Of a DNA stretch of 64,000 bases, positions 39,101 through 49,231 are shown in pieces. Position numbers and translations under genes: made by a program. The first letter of the stretch is position 1. Every line of letters begins with the position of its first letter. This DNA comes from Promerops cafer (lineage: Eukaryota > Chordata > Aves > Passeriformes > Nectariniidae): positions 192,638 to 256,637 of the forward strand of contig VZSE01001746.1 of the NCBI GenBank assembly GCA_013398275.1, in the 5' to 3' direction. The notes beneath the pieces are model-generated. The model saw nothing but the letters and a program-made list of their open reading frames with translations. It was not told the DNA's origin and did no database searches.

Positions 39101-41324
39101 GAAAAAGTAGAACACACAAACATTAGTTCATGCTGTTTCCATTTGCTTCCTTTGTAAAACATGAATTTTGATTTAATAAACTAGCCTTGACCCTGCAGCC
39201 CTGCTCCCGCAGTCAGTGTTATCACAAGAAGACTGCAGAACTGATCACATGAAGGAAATCCAAAATGCTTTTCATGGCACACTCATGTTTAATCATAACT
39301 GGCACTGTGGCAGATTTTACCTTTAAAAACATGATTTTTTTTTTTTCCTGAACAAAATGCTGGAAAGGAGGAAAAGGTAGCAAAAGTAGCTGTTGATTCC
39401 CCAATTTCTGAAAAGTAAACCTTTACAGGAGCCCACAGCACAAGCGTTTCAATGCTAATTTGAGAAGTGCTCTCTGTCTCTTAACCATATAGAATGATTT
39501 TTTTCTGTATTTCAAACAATAATCATCTATGACTCACACCACAATGCCCTTCTCCCACTTATTCCATCCACTAAGTGTGCTGCAGCCAGCTGCCGTGACT
39601 TGTATCCCTTTTTCCACAAATATTTGTGCAGGAATATCCTTTGTTTATTCATTACTCAGCCCTGTGGGATACTGACTCTTAACGGGGACTGCCAGTGCTA
39701 ATTCAATATAAATGCTGAGCCAATATAATATTCCAAATCTTTCACTGACAGTGTTATGAAAAAGAGCAAGGTTGTATACATTCTGTAAACTTGAAGAAAA
39801 TTCAAGACTTCATGACTGGCAAAGGATCAGGTAGGATAGAGGATGATGCTTTATTATTAATCCTGCCTAAGATGCTGCATCACATATATGCAGAAATCCA
39901 TCTTAGCAAAGAATTTTGTAGCTTCCAAAATCATGAGAGAGAAAATGAGGGGTTTCTTTGTAGTTCTTCACCATGACCTCAGAATTCTGCTCCATAGTTC
40001 AGAGCTGTACCAGATGATTCCCATTCCAGTTGGCTTCTATTAGCCATGGCAGAGACAGAGGCCATTCCAAAGCAAGGAAGGGAGAGGAGTCTGGCAGGTG
40101 AAGAATCATCAGCTCCATTTTAGCAGAGAAGGTAGCAGGAGCTTTCAAGACTCTCACTGAGATCCCAGTTTGCAGTATGAACTTGACATTAGCTGGGATA
40201 TCTTCAAAACTGAGCTATGCTGTTGTGGGCTTCCTGCTGGGGAATTGTGCTGTCACAGCCAGAGGATGAGCCTGTTGAGTCAGGTATCAATAATGTGTGT
40301 GTGTGTTTTGATTCTTTACAGAAATCTCTCATTTAAAAAGCAGAGTACATTGTTTCTTTCCTATCCAAGTGCTTAGGAAAGCTACCTGGCAGACCATGCA
40401 AGGTGCAGAGTTGTTTATAGTATGGTAGTCTAGAGAGAAAATCCACAATACCTCACTACAAAAGTGGTTTGTGCAATCGGCTGTGGTGGAAGTCAGATGA
40501 CCCTTGTGAGGCTGTACCTGAACAACTTCCCTACCAGAAGGGAGTATGTAACTCCCTGCACCTGAACAACTGAACAACTGCACTTCTAACTGTGGGATCA
40601 CACTGTGCTCCACACAGGCCAAAACACGTTTGGTTGGCTGTGTGCTATTTCATCTCTCAAAACTTCATTGCCCGACTGCTTATCATTCTTGTGTAGTGCT
40701 TTATTTGGTCACGTACTCTCACAATGCCTATAGAGACAACTACATAATTGTTAATTTAACATAACAATGTTAAACATTGTCTTTCTCTTTTCTCATTTCT
40801 GTATTAAAGTTTTTATTAGGATTCCTATTAATGTAGGAAGGATATGTACTTAATATGTGAATGTGCACTACCAGACTTGAAAATACAGGCAATAGACCGA
40901 ATTCAGTTCAGATATAGTACTTGCTAAAACGGGGATGGCTTCTGCCTAGGAGAACTCCTTCAGTTCCCATGAAACAGCTTGCTTTCTGTCCTACTCCATG
41001 GTTTCAGCACGTTCTCTTGCCCCAGTTCAGCCACAGAAAACCTCTGTGGCTTTCACTCATGAGAGGTTTTCAGGGGCACGAGCGGGGCCGGGACGGCCCT
41101 GCCCCACGGGACCGCGTGCTCCGGGTCAGCGCTGCGCCGAGCCCGCTGCATCGGCGGCTCCCGCCAGCCGGGGGGCCGCTCCCGCCGAAGCTTTTGTGAT
41201 GAATTTAAAAACAGACATAGTGTCGTTGGTTTTATTTAAAAATATTTAAGATTAAGCATAATCAATACTAATTTTTTGTCAGTTTATTTGGGACATTTTC
41301 CCGCAGAAAGGGGCGGATTTGGGG
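30183..41324. other. Intergenic DNA upstream of ZBTB43, no gene seen
   Basis: No supported gene. There is a T16 run at about 30827-30842. The segment 34490-34680 has low repeat content and dense regulatory-type words (CAGCTG at several points, CTATCAATAA, GATAAGG) and could be a conserved non-coding element. Two CACGTG E-boxes lie at 34936 and 34951. A GC- and CpG-rich patch at about 41075-41195 is an upstream shoulder of the ZBTB43 CpG island. Short frames elsewhere lack domains. Confidence 0.55.
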
Positions 41325-41357
41325 TCCGTCCAGTAGGGCTGGCCCAGGCGGGGAGTG

Positions 41358-41371
41358 GCGCCCCCTGCGGG
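41358..41371 (-). promoter_or_regulatory. CTCF-like motif at the island edge (candidate)
   Basis: GCGCCCCCTGCGGG fits the reverse complement of the CTCF core (CCASYAGRKGGCRS) with one mismatch. A second, weaker match, CCAGCAGGCGGCGC, lies near 41752-41765 on the plus strand. The two would face opposite ways. This is motif evidence only. Confidence 0.3.
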
Positions 41372-41819
41372 CCGCGGCGGGCGGGACCGAGCCGGAGCTG
41401 TGCGAGCATCCCGACACGGCGTGTTGGATGCGTGCCCGTTGGAACGGTTTGGACAATTGTTAGGACAATTCCCGTGCCCCAGCACATCAGGCATCTGTGC
41501 GGAACATGCGGGCCGAGCCACTGCCTGGCGAGGACAGCGGGCTTCAGTTGTACTGCCTGGTGGTGCCCTCCTGGCAGTGCCCACAGCAGCGCTGAGAATA
41601 CTGCCCTGGGTAGCAGCTGCGGCGCAAAGGGAGCGGACAGGACAGGACAGGACGGGACGGGACAGGACAGGAGAGCTCGGCCCAGGGGTTTTGTGGTGCG
41701 AATCGTTCCTGCTGAGCGCTGCGGTCAAATACATCCACTCCCAATCGCAGCCAGCAGGCGGCGCCACCGCCGCCCGGGAGAGAGCCCCCTGCGGGCGGGG
41801 CGCAGAAGGGCCGGGCGGC

Positions 41820-41875
41820 GTCATGTGACCGGGACGCGGAAGTGCCCGCAGGAAGGGGGGCAGCTGCTTCCGGTG
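41820..41875. promoter_or_regulatory. Core promoter motif cluster: MITF/TFE-type E-box and two ETS sites
   Basis: GTCATGTGAC (41820-41829) is an imperfect palindromic E-box/M-box of the USF/TFE3/MITF type. GCGGAAGTG (41836-41844) and CTTCCGGTG (41867-41875, reverse of CACCGGAAG) are ETS/GABP-type sites in opposite orientation. Such clusters are typical immediately upstream of start sites in TATA-less island promoters. Confidence 0.5.
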
Positions 41876-41879
41876 CGGG

Positions 41880-41952
41880 CCGGGGTGGGCGCGGGCAGGG
41901 CCGGGGCCGCACCGACAGCGTCCCGCTATGAGAGAGACGCCGCGACCCGCAG
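41880..41952 (+). other. ZBTB43: ZBTB43 exon 1 (non-coding 5' UTR exon)
   Basis: The 3' end is set by the donor AG|GTGAGA at 41952/41953. The 5' end is only a guess from the promoter motifs just upstream. An ATG at 41928 lies in this exon. It is not the main start, because the frame closes soon after splicing and the BTB domain is encoded entirely in the downstream exon. Confidence 0.6.
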
Positions 41953-44063
41953 GTGAGACGCTGCCGCTCGTGGCTCCCNCGCGGGAGGCGCTGGGGCCTG
42001 TTCGGCCCCGCGGGCTGGAGCGGTTCCCGGCCGGGCCCCGCCGGTGCGGCCGCGGCAGCATCGCGGGGGCGCTGGGAGGGGGAGAGATGAAGATTTGTAG
42101 GCCTGCGCGGGGACAGGGGAAGGGGCTGCCTGCTAGCACTTACTAGAAGTAATGGTATTTTAAAGTAACTTAAATGTGACTCGTATGCTCCAGCATAGAT
42201 ATTGGGTTTTTTATTATTATTAATTGAAGTAGAAAGACCTTGTTTTTTATGAGTTTGGAGTAGAAGTGCAAAACAAAACAGATTGTAGAAGGAGGAAGTG
42301 AAACCCCTTTCGAAAACCGGTTTGCTTCACTTGTATGGCTTTGCTAATTGAAAGTATTTTACTTACGTTTTGTCTGCATGAGAACTTAAAATACAAAAAA
42401 GTCTGCTATCATCTGGGAATGTTGTTGTGTTGGCATGCTTACTCCCTGCTGAAAGATGGCAGTTTAGATTACCAGTAATTTATGTAAGTTCTGCAGGCAT
42501 CTGTCTTTAAATTTCAGTTGAACATCTTCTGAAGGCTTATTTTTTTTTGTAGGCAAGTATTGAAAAATAGAATCTTAAATCTGAGAATATTCTGAAGGGA
42601 GGTAAGGAGCTGCATCTGTATAAGAAAATCTGATTGTTTCAAAAAATAGATTTAATATACAGACGGTATAAGATAATTTGAAATACTTAAATAATTATGT
42701 CAAATTGTTTTAAGGAAGTTGGTAAGAAAAATTAACAATTGAACTGGTAGGTGCAGTATTCTGTTGCTCACTGGAAAGGTATTGGTAGCTGATTCAGTTC
42801 TGAAGAGGGTTGGTGCTTTGAGGAAAAGAACCCGACAAGCGCTGAAGACAGCAAATTTAAAGGTGGTGTTCTGTGATTATGTGGGTGGCAACTTCATGGA
42901 ACTTGACCAAGGAAACCACTTGCTGCCCCATGGCTCTTCAGGAATCCCATAGCACTCAATTTGCACATTATCAAATAGAAAAATTGCACAAGTTTGACTT
43001 ACTCAAGCAGTTAATGTTGGTTTTTCATAGTGGCATTTACATTTCTGTCATTTCTAATTACAATAATATGTAAATTTATCCCAGATTCAACTTAAAATTT
43101 CAAGTATGCATTTGAAAAAATTTATTACTGCTTGAAGGGCTGTTAACCTTTTAGTAAGACGTCTTGATTATGTGAAAATACAGATGTGAAAATCTGGGTG
43201 CTCTTAGCTGAGATTCTGTCACGTATTTGTTATGTTGTTACAAATACACAAGGAACAGTCAAGAAAAGTTCTGTGCAGCAAAGGTATCCATTTCTTGATT
43301 GATGTTTTAAATTCTGTATGATTTCCCTAAAAGGAACTTTATAATCCTAGCCCTAACCCAAATATCTGAATAAGCTTTGAATTAAAAACTGTACAAGCTG
43401 TTGCTGTTCCATCTTTCAGTTAATAAAACAATGGGGAAATGCATGAGAAGGGTCATAAGCCTCATTCTTAGTGGGGTTCTGCCTGTGCTTCCACTGGCCT
43501 GGAGAGCCATCCTGTGAGCTGATACAGTTGCTTTTGAACTTTTTTGAACTTTTGATCAATTTGAAAAATTGATCTTAAGTGAAATATTTCATGAGTAAAA
43601 TCAGTTTTTGTTGGGGGATAAATGAGATGATTTTGTTGGCATTTGAAATACAGAGTCTTTCCTATGCTGGTACAAACTGTGGGACATCCTGGAGTTAGAA
43701 TTCTATTGTGTAATTCCATGAAATAACGGTTTCATTAGCCTAAACTCATGTTTGAAATGCTTGGTCTATCCCAACTGGATAACTTGCTGTTTGTAGCTCC
43801 TGCTGTGGTCGATGAGTCCTCTTGGAGAGAAGAAACACCACAAAATATGCTGGCATAGCAATTTATGGCCTTAGTACAGCTTTCAGAAGAGAGCAATGAG
43901 GTGGCTTGAGAGAAATACAACAGTGGCAAAAGGTTGCAGAAAATACTGAATTCTATGTGAGTGTGTTAAGAAAAAAGAAAAAGCGTAGAAGAAAATGGGA
44001 AGGTCAATACTTGACCAAGCAGAATTTCTAATTTTTTTTTTTTTATTTTTTTTTTTCTTGCAG
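41953..44063 (+). other. ZBTB43: ZBTB43 5' UTR intron
   Basis: Donor GTGAGA at 41953. The acceptor is a long T-rich tract ending TTTTTTCTTGCAG at 44063. The intron is 2.1 kb and AT-rich, and contains the candidate alternative exon at 42553-42601. No repeats of note and no other gene were seen inside. Confidence 0.75.
42553..42601 (+). other. ZBTB43: Candidate alternative 49-bp 5' UTR exon of ZBTB43
   Basis: A T-rich tract ending in GTAG at 42552 is followed 49 bp later by a strong donor GAG|GTAAGG (42601/42602). The 49-bp interval contains no ATG, so including it would not add a new start codon. Mammalian ZBTB43 transcripts use more than one 5' non-coding exon arrangement, which makes this plausible. 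There is no transcript evidence here. Confidence 0.35.
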
Positions 44064-44081
44064 CACAGCACTAGATTTGTA

Positions 44082-44156
44082 ATGAAATGGAGTCTGGGTC
44101 AAGCTCCTTTCGAGTGGAATTTCCAGATTTTTCTAGCACCATTTTGCAGAAGTTAA
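44082..44156 (+). other. Overlapping out-of-frame uORF at the ZBTB43 start
   Basis: An ATG at 44082, 5 nt before the main ATG (44087), opens a 24-codon frame that overlaps the coding sequence and stops with TAA at 44154-44156. Its context has G at -3 and A at +4 (moderate). The main ATG has G at -3 and G at +4 (stronger). Leaky scanning past the first ATG would be needed to make the full protein. Confidence 0.6.
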
Positions 44157-45481
44157 ACCAACAGCGCCAGCAGGGACAATTATGTGATGTGTCCATTGTG
44201 GTTCAGGGCCATCTCTTCAGAGCCCATAAAGCTGTTCTTGCAGCTAGTTCACCTTACTTCTGTGATCAGGTTCTCCTGAAAAACAGCAGGCGAATAGTGC
44301 TGCCTGATGTGATGAATCCCAGAGTATTTGAAAACATTCTTCTGTCTACCTATACAGGCCGGCTGGTAATGCCTGCACCAGAAATTGTTAGTTATCTGAC
44401 AGCAGCAAGTTTCCTTCAGATGTGGCATGTAGTGGATAAGTGCACTGAAGTGCTTGAGGGAAACCCAACAGTTCTGTGTCAGAAGATGAATCATGGCAGT
44501 GATCATCAGTCCCCAAGCAGTAGTAGCTACAATGGCCTTGTTGAAACCTTTGAACTTGGCTCTGGAGGACAGACAGAATTCCACAAAGTGCAGGAACTAA
44601 GGGATGGCGAAAATGAAGAAGAGAGCTCTAAAGATGAACTGTCATGTCAGCTGACAGAACACGAGTACCTTCCCAGTAATTCTTCAACAGAACACGATAG
44701 ACTTAGCACTGGAATGACCAGTCAGGATGGGGAAGAGGGAACTAGCGACAGTGCAGAGTACCAGTATACCAGACCAATGTATAGCAAACCCAGCATCATG
44801 TCTCACAAGCGGTGGATCCACGTGAAACCAGAAAGGTTTGAACAAGACTGTGAAGGCGTTGATAATCCTTATGATGAACACCAAGTTTCTGAATCCATGA
44901 ATGCCATCCAGGCAGATCACTCAATCCAGTCTTCAGGTGTGGAAGATTTTCACATAGGTGACAAAAAGATGGAAGCAGAATTTGATGAACAGGCAGATGA
45001 AAGTAATTATGATGAACAAGTTGATTTCTATGGCTCGTCTATGGAAGAATTTTCTGGTGAAAGGGCAGATGGAAATCTAAGTGCTCACAGACAGGATCTT
45101 ATGATGGCAGCAGGCTATGGTGAAAGCATTGATATGGCTGCCGGGATTAAAGAAGAAACATCTCTCACTGGATTCTCCCATGCCGATAAGCTCTATCCTT
45201 GTCAGTGTGGAAAAAGCTTTACACACAAAAGTCAGAGAGATCGCCATATGAGTATGCACCTCGGTCTTCGACCTTATGGCTGTGGTGTCTGTGGTAAGAA
45301 ATTCAAAATGAAACACCATCTTGTAGGCCATATGAAAATTCATACAGGCATAAAACCGTATGAGTGTAACATCTGTGGGAAAAGATTTATGTGGCGGGAC
45401 AGTTTTCATCGGCATGTGACCTCTTGTACCAAGTCCTATCAGGCTTCTAAAGCTGAGCAAAGTACTACTGAGATGAGCTAA
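44087..45481 (+). CDS. ZBTB43: Zinc finger and BTB domain-containing protein 43
   Basis: A complete 464-aa BTB/zinc-finger transcription factor in one coding exon. The BTB domain covers about residues 20-130, with the family signature around D34, R45-A-H-K48 and the AASSPYF stretch at 52-58. It should mediate homodimerisation and corepressor contact. The linker (about 135-365) is acidic and Ser-rich with SUMO-type sites VKPE (246-249) and IKEE (354-357). Three C-terminal fingers follow. Finger 1 (372-391) is atypical, with C-x-C (C372, C374) and H387/H391. Finger 2 (399-419) is a normal C2H2. Finger 3 (427-447) ends in Cys (H443, C447), a C2HC type. I recognise the protein from near-identity to mammalian ZBTB43 throughout. 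It is predicted nuclear and DNA-binding. In mouse it has been reported to act on Z-DNA-prone sequences in male germ cells. This start is chosen because it follows the acceptor at 44063, has good context and matches the family N-terminus. Confidence 0.97.
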   Translation: MESGSSSFRVEFPDFSSTILQKLNQQRQQGQLCDVSIVVQGHLFRAHKAVLAASSPYFCDQVLLKNSRRIVLPDVMNPRVFENILLSTYTGRLVMPAPEIVSYLTAASFLQMWHVVDKCTEVLEGNPTVLCQKMNHGSDHQSPSSSSYNGLVETFELGSGGQTEFHKVQELRDGENEEESSKDELSCQLTEHEYLPSNSSTEHDRLSTGMTSQDGEEGTSDSAEYQYTRPMYSKPSIMSHKRWIHVKPERFEQDCEGVDNPYDEHQVSESMNAIQADHSIQSSGVEDFHIGDKKMEAEFDEQADESNYDEQVDFYGSSMEEFSGERADGNLSAHRQDLMMAAGYGESIDMAAGIKEETSLTGFSHADKLYPCQCGKSFTHKSQRDRHMSMHLGLRPYGCGVCGKKFKMKHHLVGHMKIHTGIKPYECNICGKRFMWRDSFHRHVTSCTKSYQASKAEQSTTEMS

Positions 45482-45518
45482 GACATTAGTGCTTACATTT
45501 GTTTAGTAGAGTAAGAAA

Positions 45519-45524
45519 AATAAA
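45519..45524 (+). terminator. Proximal poly(A) signal AATAAA, ZBTB43
   Basis: Canonical hexamer 38 nt after the stop codon. Use here would give a very short 3' UTR. The downstream region is T/G-containing but not strongly GU-rich. Confidence 0.35.
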
Positions 45525-47567
45525 CTAATTATGCAAATAATGTCTGGTACTTGCTATTGTATGTTCTCAAAAAAAAAAAGTTTTACTAAGTATGCTGGTA
45601 TAAACAGATAAATGTATTTTGCTTCCTGCAATATTACTTCAGGTGTTCTTTGTGTGAAGTGCATGTGGTTAATCTGAAAGGTGCCTGCAAAATGAGGTCT
45701 AAGATTGATTGTAATCACAACAGTATTTAGAAGCCGTCTTGTATTTCTAAGTCATCTAAATTCACAGTAAAACTCAGCTCTAAATTGACAAAAATCCTGA
45801 AAATACTTAGATGAGCCAGGAATTCAGGTAGTACTCCTTAATGGAAAAGGAGACTAAGGTGACCAAACTGGCTTACATGATTCACATTTAAATGAAGAAA
45901 AAAAAAGAGAATTCCATCTCAAGGTGAAGATTGCTAACATACTTAACATGCATCATTAGGTAGTGTGCATAATTCAGTAGCCTTTGTTGTATTGCTTAAT
46001 GAAAGGCAGTGGTAAAGGTGGTTTGGCTTTCCTTTATCTATCTTCTGTTTTTTTAATTTATCTTCAGTAAAACAAATGTCTAATTTTGTGCTGATTTCTA
46101 TTTAGAGTTTGTAATGCACTTACAGTTTATCACTACATAAACTTCAGTATATATTAGGTATACTTTATACTTGCTCTTCTAGGGTCTAATGCTGTACGAC
46201 TCTTGACTTCATTAGATCTTAATTACTACATTGTGAGAGCTTCTAGAAGTGTGTGTAATAAGTATGTCTTATTAAAAAAAAAGACACCAACAAAAAGTAT
46301 GATGTAACATTTGGAACTTAGTCAAAATAATCAAATATTTAAGGTGTAAATTTCTGTTCAGATTTTTGTGGCTTACTACAGTAGCAAGTACCAAACTCTG
46401 GATTCATGAACTGACTTGTTATTGGTACAAAAACTTCTTCGAGAACTTCTGTCTAGTTTTAGAAACCTGTTTTAGGAAAATTGCATAGTCACTGATAGGT
46501 ATTTATCCTTTTAATTCTTTACTATTTGAATAGTATATAATACTGATTCTTGGTACTGAACTACTGTGACTGGTGATCACAAGCAGGGTTGTTTACCTCA
46601 AAGTTGCTTGTGGAAAAAAGTAAGAAGTATGTGATTTGGATCTTCTAATGGTACTGCAGAACATGGTACCATGCTTATGTCTGAATCTGGGAAAGTGACA
46701 CTTGTTCTTTGTTAAGATGAGGATTTATGTGTGGGGCTCTCATTCATGGAGATAGATGGAGGAGTGTGTATAGTCCTAAGGGATGCTGCCAGCTCTGCAG
46801 ATTGAGTAAAGGCATCAGCTGTAAAGCTGACAACAGGATTTTGGGGTTGAAAGCTTAATGCAGTCCAATGCAAAAGCAATTGCTTCTTAGTAAGCAAAAG
46901 CTTCTTAGTAGCTTACTGAAATATGAAAAGGAAAGAGCCTTTAGAACATACATAGAATATAATAGAAAGAGGTGATATCCAAGTACAGTGCTGTTCACAT
47001 GGGGAAAAGTTAACCAGCATTAAAGACCTAAGCCTTTTTGGCCCCAGTTTCTCTATTAGGCACTGCTGTGTGCAGGATAATGTACTGGAACAGATGACCC
47101 TGTATGGTGAAGCAAAACCACACGAAGATTATTACACTTCAGATTCTTTTTTGAACTCCCAGTTACAAATTGTCTTAAGATACAACTGAACTGTATCCTG
47201 AAAATGAATGTCTGCTCCAAGCTGAGGGTTTTCTACTCAGTGAGCTGTAATTACTGTAACTTCCTTACTGGCATTCTACTTAAAAAAACTTTTTTTTTTT
47301 TAAGAGGCTCTTAATTATTAATCTTCTAATGCTTCAAATATTTTTTCATATGGAATTTTGTTAAAAGAGATGTTCCCAAGTACAGTGAACCCATTGCTGG
47401 CAATGGGCATGAATGATCAGCACCACAGTGTTCCTGTTCTTAGCACTTAATTGAACTTTACAAATACCATGGTGGCCATGTTTAACCTGCGTGATCAAGG
47501 TACTGAAACAGGGATTTTGCTCACTAACACTGTAACCTGCTTAATGTATAGAAGCACTTTGTATTTA

Positions 47568-47650
47568 AACAAAACAAAACCAAAAAAAAAAACAAAAACA
47601 AAAAACCAAACAAAAACAAATAAAAACAACAACAACAAAAAACAAACCAT
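47568..47650. repeat. A/C-rich low-complexity tract
   Basis: Runs of AAAAC, CAAA and (AAC)n over about 80 bp inside the ZBTB43 3' UTR. Confidence 0.9.
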
Positions 47651-47888
47651 AAGACTTTATAAGTATGTTTTTTAAACTTAGAAATTATATTCCCTCAATG
47701 GTTTGTTTACACACTGCTAACACTGTCCTTTTTAATACTAAAAAATACTATAATGCTTGCCTGTTTACATGAGGGTAGAGGAAAGGGTTCTTGCACTTGG
47801 TGGCCCTATTTTTCCATTCTCCAAGGCCTTACAAAGTACACGGTGTCATATCTGCAAGTACCATCATCACATTTGAAGGGAGGCATTA

Positions 47889-48015
47889 GAATCATAGAAT
47901 GGTTTGGGTTGGAAGGAGGCTCTGGAGGTCATCTACTTCCAACCCTCCTGCCATAGGCATGGACACCTTCACCTAGGCCAGAGCTCAGAGCTCCATCCAA
48001 CCTGGCCTTGAACAT
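47889..48015 (-). mobile_element. CR1 LINE 3'-end fragment
   Basis: The plus strand begins GAATCATAGAATGGTTTGGG and continues with CCAACC, CATGGACACCTTCACCTAG and CCATCCAACCTGGCCTTGAA words. This is the reverse complement of the CR1 3' terminus, so the element lies on the minus strand. It is a short truncated copy inserted in the ZBTB43 3' UTR region. Confidence 0.9.
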
Positions 48016-48315
48016 GTGCATAGTGTTTATTCTCATACTCATTTCAAGAATTATCTTGTATATTACATCAGTTCTCAGCCCCTTTCCAGTTGTCGCTTTA
48101 GTTTTGCATAAAAAGGTTAAGGGTGCCTCTTCCCATTTAACCATAAAAAACCCTGGACAAAAGCACCAGTCTGAAAACTGTGGTCAAAAAAAAAAAAAGT
48201 CAGACCATCCTACAGAGCTGCCAGCAAAACTGTTTCTTTTACCAGCTTGGAGTAACTTTTATATGGGATATTTCAAGGTTTAACGTTACTTCTATTTGCA
48301 GTTAGATTACTTTGA

Positions 48316-48321
48316 AATAAA
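48316..48321 (+). terminator. Intermediate poly(A) signal AATAAA, ZBTB43
   Basis: Canonical hexamer in GAAATAAAGC context within the presumed 3' UTR. It is a possible alternative end. Confidence 0.35.
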
Positions 48322-49208
48322 GCTTTAAAATCAAATGTACTGCGAGAGACACTTTAAAGATTTTGTAACAGGTTCAGTAGATCATATTATAGAACCATGT
48401 CCTTTTTTAATGACTTAGCATGAATAGTAACTTTTTAGTATTTGCCTCTTGCTGTTTTACCCCATATTATGGCATTGTGTTAAAAGTCCAACACATGTTG
48501 CTCCACTGATTTTGTAGCACTTGGCTTTCTGCTGTTAATTTACATGAAACCAGTTGATTGCAGGAAAATACAGATCTGATTGTCATGAGATCAGGTTGAG
48601 AGGACTGACGATGTAAGGGCAGGTTGAGATACATGTCTAAAATCCTTACTTTTGCATGTCACAGGTGAAACAGCTGTCGTGTGGTGTTTTTCTTGAACTC
48701 AGTTTATTGCCCTTTGTCAGACTTCTAATCACCATTACATGTACTGGGGAGGAAAGATAAAAAATTACTTAAACCATCTTCCTCAGGCTCAGCTTAAGTC
48801 TAATGCCTCTTCTCCCTGCCTTGTATTCTCAGTTTCCCTTGCTTTCACCAAGAGTTGTATTCAGTTTCTGCCATTTCCTTTAGTAAGGTGACAGGTCACA
48901 CAGGTGACCTTAAGTGTGTTTAAGCAGAAGCATTATGTGCACCTCTGGTTGAGATTTTGGCTTGCAGTGGATTGTTCACATCCATTTTTTGTGCAGGCTG
49001 AACTTCTTTTGACTAGTACAGGGCAGCCTGCAACCTCTAGCCACGTGTCACCCCTGCAGTCCCTGCCACTGGTGGCCAGTGCAGTTGAACATAGCAAGCC
49101 AAGATACGCAGATGCAGCTTCTGTCAAGCTTCTGATCTTTGCTAATGGAGTGTTCTTGTTCAAGGTACGAAAAATTATTTCCTATTTGTGGGGAGGAGGG
49201 AAGGAATC

Positions 49209-49231
49209 CATATATATATATATATATATAA
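49209..49231. repeat. (AT)n microsatellite
   Basis: About 11 AT units. Confidence 0.95.

Larger units (their letters stand above)
41325..42110 (+). promoter_or_regulatory. ZBTB43: CpG island and promoter of ZBTB43
   Basis: About 780 bp of CpG-dense, GC-rich DNA contrast sharply with AT-rich flanks. It contains a strong splice donor (AG|GTGAG at 41952/41953) oriented toward the ZBTB43 coding exon 2.1 kb downstream. ETS-type and E-box motifs cluster at 41820-41875, just before the likely first exon. No TATA box is visible, as expected of a CpG-island promoter. A (GGACA)n stretch at about 41636-41672 and an ambiguous base at 41979 lie inside. Confidence 0.8.
41928..44074 (+). other. Spliced upstream ORF across ZBTB43 exons (11 codons plus stop)
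   Basis: If exon 1 joins directly to the coding exon at 44064, the ATG at 41928 reads eight codons to 41951 and one codon across the junction, then two more and a TAG at 44072-44074 (peptide MRETPRPAAQH). If the candidate exon at 42553 is included instead, the frame also closes after 11 codons at a TGA (42561-42563), giving MRETPRPAGKY. In both forms it ends before the main start at 44087, so it would act as a non-overlapping uORF. This depends on the start site lying upstream of 41928. Confidence 0.45.

Noticed and set aside
41276..42139. Long frames on both strands (226 and 286 codons) over the ZBTB43 island
   Set aside because: High GC removes stop codons. The composition is Arg/Pro/Gly-rich without domains, the frames cross an ambiguous base and overlap the promoter.
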